Below, in pieces: positions 60,950-64,000 of a stretch of 64,000 nt of DNA. Under the pieces are notes generated by a model. It was not told where the DNA came from and ran no database searches. It worked only from the letters and a program-made list of their open reading frames with translations. Every line of letters starts with the position of its first letter. Position 1 is the first letter of the stretch. Made by a program: the position numbers and the translations under genes. The stretch comes from JANSWY01 sp965267245 (lineage in GTDB: Bacteria; Bacteroidota; Bacteroidia; Cytophagales; Cyclobacteriaceae). The DNA is taken from assembly GCA_965267245.1 (NCBI GenBank), contig OZ253939.1:2914001-2978000 (forward strand), in the 5' to 3' direction.

Positions 60950-61639
60950 TTAGTTGTACTCAAACTTATACCCCACACCTTTTACAGTGGAAATATAACC
61001 TTCTCCTATTTTCTCCCTCACTTTTCTAATGTGCACATCCACAGTTCTGGCAAGCACATAAACATCAGTTCCCCAAATATTCTGCAACAGATCATCTCTG
61101 CTATAGACCTTACCTGGGTTCTGCGCTAGAAAGTACAGCAATTCAAATTCTTTCTTAGGTAAGTTAATCTTGTCAGATCCAGCTACAACTGTATAGCTTG
61201 ATCGGTCTATTGTAAGCTCTCCAATAGCAATTTTGGAGCTGTCTTTTTTCTTTTTTGCTTCTCTTCTAAATAATGCATTGATTCGGCTAACCAACGCTCT
61301 TGGTTTGATGGGCTTTGTAATGTAATCATCAGCACCCATATCAAAAGCCGCTACCTCACTATACTCTTCAGATCTGGCCGTCAAAAATATGATGAATGTA
61401 TTTTGTAGTTCAGGGATCTCCCTCAATTGTCTACAGGTTTCAACTCCATCTTGTTTTGGCATCATGATATCCAAAAGGATCATGTCTGGCACAAACGTCT
61501 TAGCCACTTCAGTTCCTTTCATACCATCCGTTGCAGTTTTTACCTCATATCCCTCTTTACTAAGGTTATACTTCAGTAACTCGAGGATATCAGCCTCATC
61601 ATCTACAACTAAAATTTTTTGGGAGTTTTTTGAGCCCAT
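60950..61639 (-). CDS. OmpR/PhoB-family response regulator
   Basis: The receiver domain has KILVVDDEADILELLKYNLS, phospho-acceptor Asp57 in MILLDIMMP, and YITKPIKPR; the C-terminal winged helix reads LPKKEFELLYFLAQNPGKVY and ARTVDVHIRKVREKIGEG. The arrangement is that of PhoB-type regulators acting with the kinase encoded 16 bp downstream. Phosphate control is possible but not shown. Confidence 0.94.
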   Translation of the reverse strand: MGSKNSQKILVVDDEADILELLKYNLSKEGYEVKTATDGMKGTEVAKTFVPDMILLDIMMPKQDGVETCRQLREIPELQNTFIIFLTARSEEYSEVAAFDMGADDYITKPIKPRALVSRINALFRREAKKKKDSSKIAIGELTIDRSSYTVVAGSDKINLPKKEFELLYFLAQNPGKVYSRDDLLQNIWGTDVYVLARTVDVHIRKVREKIGEGYISTVKGVGYKFEYN

Positions 61640-61824
61640 GGTTAATTATTGAAGAGTTTAGTGTAATCAATTATTATTAAAATTAACTTAACACTAGATT
61701 AATATATGCATTTCGAAGCTTTCAAACAACTATAGAAAAACGGCTTTTAATCTAGTTCTCTTCGATATTATGGAAATTTGAACAGAATTCAATCTATTTA
61801 AAAAATCGTAACAATAAATTAATT

Positions 61825-62658
61825 TCAGTCTTCAACGGTCTCAAGTTCATACTTGAGATTATCAACCGATTTAATATCAATTTCAACGGCTCCAATGAAC
61901 ATTTTTGCTTTCACTTTTATTGGAACTTTATTTTTGTCATCCGAAAGCCAAATTTGAATTGAATCTTCACCATCAAACAGGGAGTTTTCTGGCATAATGG
62001 GAGTAAATACAAGGGTGTTAATCTTACCAATTTTTGTCTTTAGGACTTCTCTACCAGTAAACCGAACTTTGAAATCATATACATCATCATCAAAAAATCC
62101 TTTCAGGTTTAAAACATGTCCTTCCGGCATATCGGTGTAATCCAAAGTTCTTAAGAAATAATAGCCACTTACCATATCCTGGCAGTTCTCCGGCACATCA
62201 AAGTTTACTTTCTTTTTAAGTGTTTTAGTCTTTTTCCCTAATCGTGAAACTGTAGCAACATTGGCTTCATGATCGAAATCTACAATTTCATTTTTTCTGT
62301 ATTTTCCCTCTTCTATGTATCGATAAAACCTACGTGGAATGAATTGAGTAGTGTCAAAATAGGTACCCCAGTTATCTCTCACCCTTATAAAGAAATCAAA
62401 CATACCTGTGGAAGTGCCGAAAATATCAATCTTATAACATACATTATCACCCATCACAACGGGGTCTTCGTCTATTTCCATAATTGCTTCTCCGGCATTT
62501 ACCATTCCGTAATGTACCCTGAATTCAAGATGCTCTCCTTTACTAAAAGAGTAGTGACGCTCTCTCTTTTCCCGATAAATGAAACTAAAGGCAGACAGGC
62601 CAATAAACACGATTGCTATTGCATAAATAATTGCCTTATGATATGTAGTTCTTCTCAT
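61825..62658 (-). CDS. DUF3108 family protein
   Basis: After a membrane anchor (IIYAIAIVFIGLSAFSFIY), the protein contains SKGEHLEFRVHYGMVNAGEA and DIFGTSTGMFDFFIRVRDN. These, with the C-terminal QIWLSDDKNKVPIKVKAKM, are typical of DUF3108 proteins, beta-rich and periplasmic. Function unknown. Its ATG overlaps the stop of the aminopeptidase gene by one base. Confidence 0.9.
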   Translation of the reverse strand: MRRTTYHKAIIYAIAIVFIGLSAFSFIYREKRERHYSFSKGEHLEFRVHYGMVNAGEAIMEIDEDPVVMGDNVCYKIDIFGTSTGMFDFFIRVRDNWGTYFDTTQFIPRRFYRYIEEGKYRKNEIVDFDHEANVATVSRLGKKTKTLKKKVNFDVPENCQDMVSGYYFLRTLDYTDMPEGHVLNLKGFFDDDVYDFKVRFTGREVLKTKIGKINTLVFTPIMPENSLFDGEDSIQIWLSDDKNKVPIKVKAKMFIGAVEIDIKSVDNLKYELETVED

Positions 62659-63704
62659 TACAGTGACGGATATAGACTTTTATAATGTGTTATAAACGAT
62701 CTGATATCTTCATCAAATTTATTTAAATATTCATCCATGAACAAGCCCTGTTTAGCACCATACCTCTGAAACGCCATAAAGTAAGCATTATTGGGTAACT
62801 GTTTGCTAAAGAAAGACTTAAGCCTTTCCGGATGACTACTTGTTATCGTATCTAATCTGTCAATAATCGTGCCGATAAGATCGGCTTTTAAAGAACGTTT
62901 TTCATCATCAGTAAGTTCTTTATTATCAAAGGATTGGAATAGACTATCAAGGCTTTTATACCCTGTCAGCATATGGCTTCTAAAGCTTTGGGAATACTTG
63001 TAGCTCTCCATATATTCGGCATATTCTTTAGAGTCTGGCCCGAAATAGTCAATTAAAAATATTTCCGCTCCCTTTTTCCCAATGAATGAGGCCAAATTCT
63101 CATTGAATTCAACACTATCCTTTACAAACAAGGTGGAATGTGTTAATTCATGAATAATTAGGTCAGCAAGGCTCCCTTCATTTCTACCCAGCATATTGGA
63201 TAAAATAGGATCCTTGAACCAACCCAACGTTGACCATCCACCAACTGTCCTTATTCGTGTATCATATCCTTGTTCATCCAGTTCATCCCTTTCAGCTTTG
63301 GCTTTTTCCAGATCAAAAAATCCTTTATATGGAAAACTTCCTAAAAACGGGAACGACCATAATTTGGGTTTCATTTCAAAAGGTTCACAAGCCGATAAAT
63401 TCCAAAGGATATTTTCACCTTTCTGGTCGTATAAGGTTGTATAATTCTCAGTGTCATTCAATCCCAGGGAATCAATTGCATACTTTCTTATCACCTGAAC
63501 CAATTCAATTTTTGTTTTTAAAGAATCAGGAAAGTTTGGATCGTCAAGGAACTCATTAATGGGCCTTGCATTGCTGATAACCTCGTATTGGCCTTTTGCC
63601 TGCGCAATGCCATATTTGATTGTACTCCAGAATACAATAACGATTAAAAAAAGGGAGCCTAGAAGCAGGTATGAAATTTTCTTTATCACTTTTCCATTTT
63701 TCAT
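62658..63704 (-). CDS. Predicted zinc aminopeptidase (PF10023-type)
   Basis: A membrane anchor (ISYLLLGSLFLIVIVFWS) precedes a metallopeptidase with the zinc motif IIHELTHSTLFV (HELTH) and, further on, EFNENLASFIGKKGA (third ligand Glu), as in the bacterial putative aminopeptidase family. The substrate is unknown. It is translationally coupled with the DUF3108 gene. Confidence 0.85.
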   Translation of the reverse strand: MKNGKVIKKISYLLLGSLFLIVIVFWSTIKYGIAQAKGQYEVISNARPINEFLDDPNFPDSLKTKIELVQVIRKYAIDSLGLNDTENYTTLYDQKGENILWNLSACEPFEMKPKLWSFPFLGSFPYKGFFDLEKAKAERDELDEQGYDTRIRTVGGWSTLGWFKDPILSNMLGRNEGSLADLIIHELTHSTLFVKDSVEFNENLASFIGKKGAEIFLIDYFGPDSKEYAEYMESYKYSQSFRSHMLTGYKSLDSLFQSFDNKELTDDEKRSLKADLIGTIIDRLDTITSSHPERLKSFFSKQLPNNAYFMAFQRYGAKQGLFMDEYLNKFDEDIRSFITHYKSLYPSL

Positions 63705-63875
63705 TCAACCATTATACGGCGAATTTAGGAAAATGCTTCAATTGATAGTTTTACTAAAATTATTAGTATTTTTAAGATAAAGCTAATATTTTTGGATTTT
63801 ATAAAAGTTTCATGCTTTAAAAGGATGGAATAAAGAGATTATTTAACTTCATCCCTGAAATTAGAAAAGAGAAAA

Positions 63876-64000
63876 ATGAGTGATAAGTCAGAAAAATTAA
63901 AAGCGCTACAGTTAACCATAGATAAGCTGGAAAAAACCTACGGAAAAGGTACTATCATGAAGCTTAGCGATGAAAAAGTGCTGGATGTACCAGTTATTTC
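63876..64000 (+). CDS. recA: Recombinase RecA, N-terminus only
   Basis: The visible 41 codons start MSDKSEKLKALQLTIDKLEK and continue TYGKGTIMKLSDEK, matching the N-terminal helix and first strand of RecA. The rest lies beyond the right edge. RecA forms filaments on single-stranded DNA and directs recombination and SOS induction. A 172-bp spacer with the divergent aminopeptidase gene carries its promoter. Confidence 0.92.
   Translation, partial: MSDKSEKLKALQLTIDKLEKTYGKGTIMKLSDEKVLDVPVI

Overview
The window comes from a member of the Bacteroidetes, most likely of the order Cytophagales. The evidence is the low GC content, an SD-poor start context, a protein with a C-terminal Por-type (T9SS) sorting domain, a Reg_prop/Y_Y_Y sensor kinase, DUF4249 and DUF4386 proteins, and housekeeping order such as rplM-rpsI-rpsB-tsf and rny-zapA-pheT. 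The left edge cuts a molybdopterin oxidoreductase on the minus strand and the right edge cuts recA on the plus strand. No insertion sequence, prophage or CRISPR array was seen.

From 1 to about 28 kb lies a patchwork of mostly single genes: redox enzymes, three Crp/Fnr-type regulators across the window, an ECF sigma factor with a tiny membrane partner overlapping lgt, several methyltransferases, lipoproteins, a CPBP protease, a serine hydrolase, an SDR enzyme, a CDF cation transporter and many small DUF proteins. One DUF6624 lipoprotein gene (24778-25510) is frameshifted. A palindromic intergenic repeat with a TTGGTG/CACCAA core recurs at about 8.2, 10.7 and 12.7 kb.

From 28.3 to 35.7 kb, all on the minus strand, is the most remarkable locus. 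It holds an RtcB-type RNA ligase, an unrecognised 320-aa protein, a TPR protein, a very basic 178-aa protein and a soluble SPFH/slipin protein with an N-terminal triplicated motif. Upstream of them in transcription order is a roughly 1-kb array of tRNA-like RNAs: Asp(GUC)-, Asn(GUU)- and Lys(UUU)-like cloverleaves, two larger structured segments, and two units in which the 3' half of a tRNA precedes its 5' half. A REP-like repeat of about 55 bp (a hairpin with CTCCCC/GGGGAG arms followed by a conserved CTGTCCGAGCGCAGCAAGG-type tail) occurs nine times here, in nearly every spacer, and nowhere else in the window. Two very small ORFs, each followed by a strong minus-strand terminator, lie upstream of the array. 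The layout recalls bacterial RNA-repair operons in which RtcB is linked to Y RNAs that mimic tRNA, but no Ro60 (TROVE), RtcA, RtcR or archease gene is visible.

From 36.5 to 48.9 kb come secreted and signalling genes: a T9SS cargo protein, a DUF481 protein, a UBP-type zinc finger, a BlaI/BlaR1 pair with two perfect operator palindromes, a VOC protein overlapping a 1150-aa sensor kinase, a Crp/Fnr regulator, an ankyrin-repeat protein and a DUF4249 lipoprotein. From 48.9 to 64 kb is the conserved core: rny, zapA, a coiled-coil protein, pheT, a DUF1684 protein, radC, rpsT, a zinc-dependent phospholipase C/S1-P1-like enzyme, tsf, rpsB, rpsI, rplM, an RluA-family pseudouridine synthase, a PhoR/PhoB-like two-component pair, a DUF3108 protein, a predicted aminopeptidase, and the start of recA.
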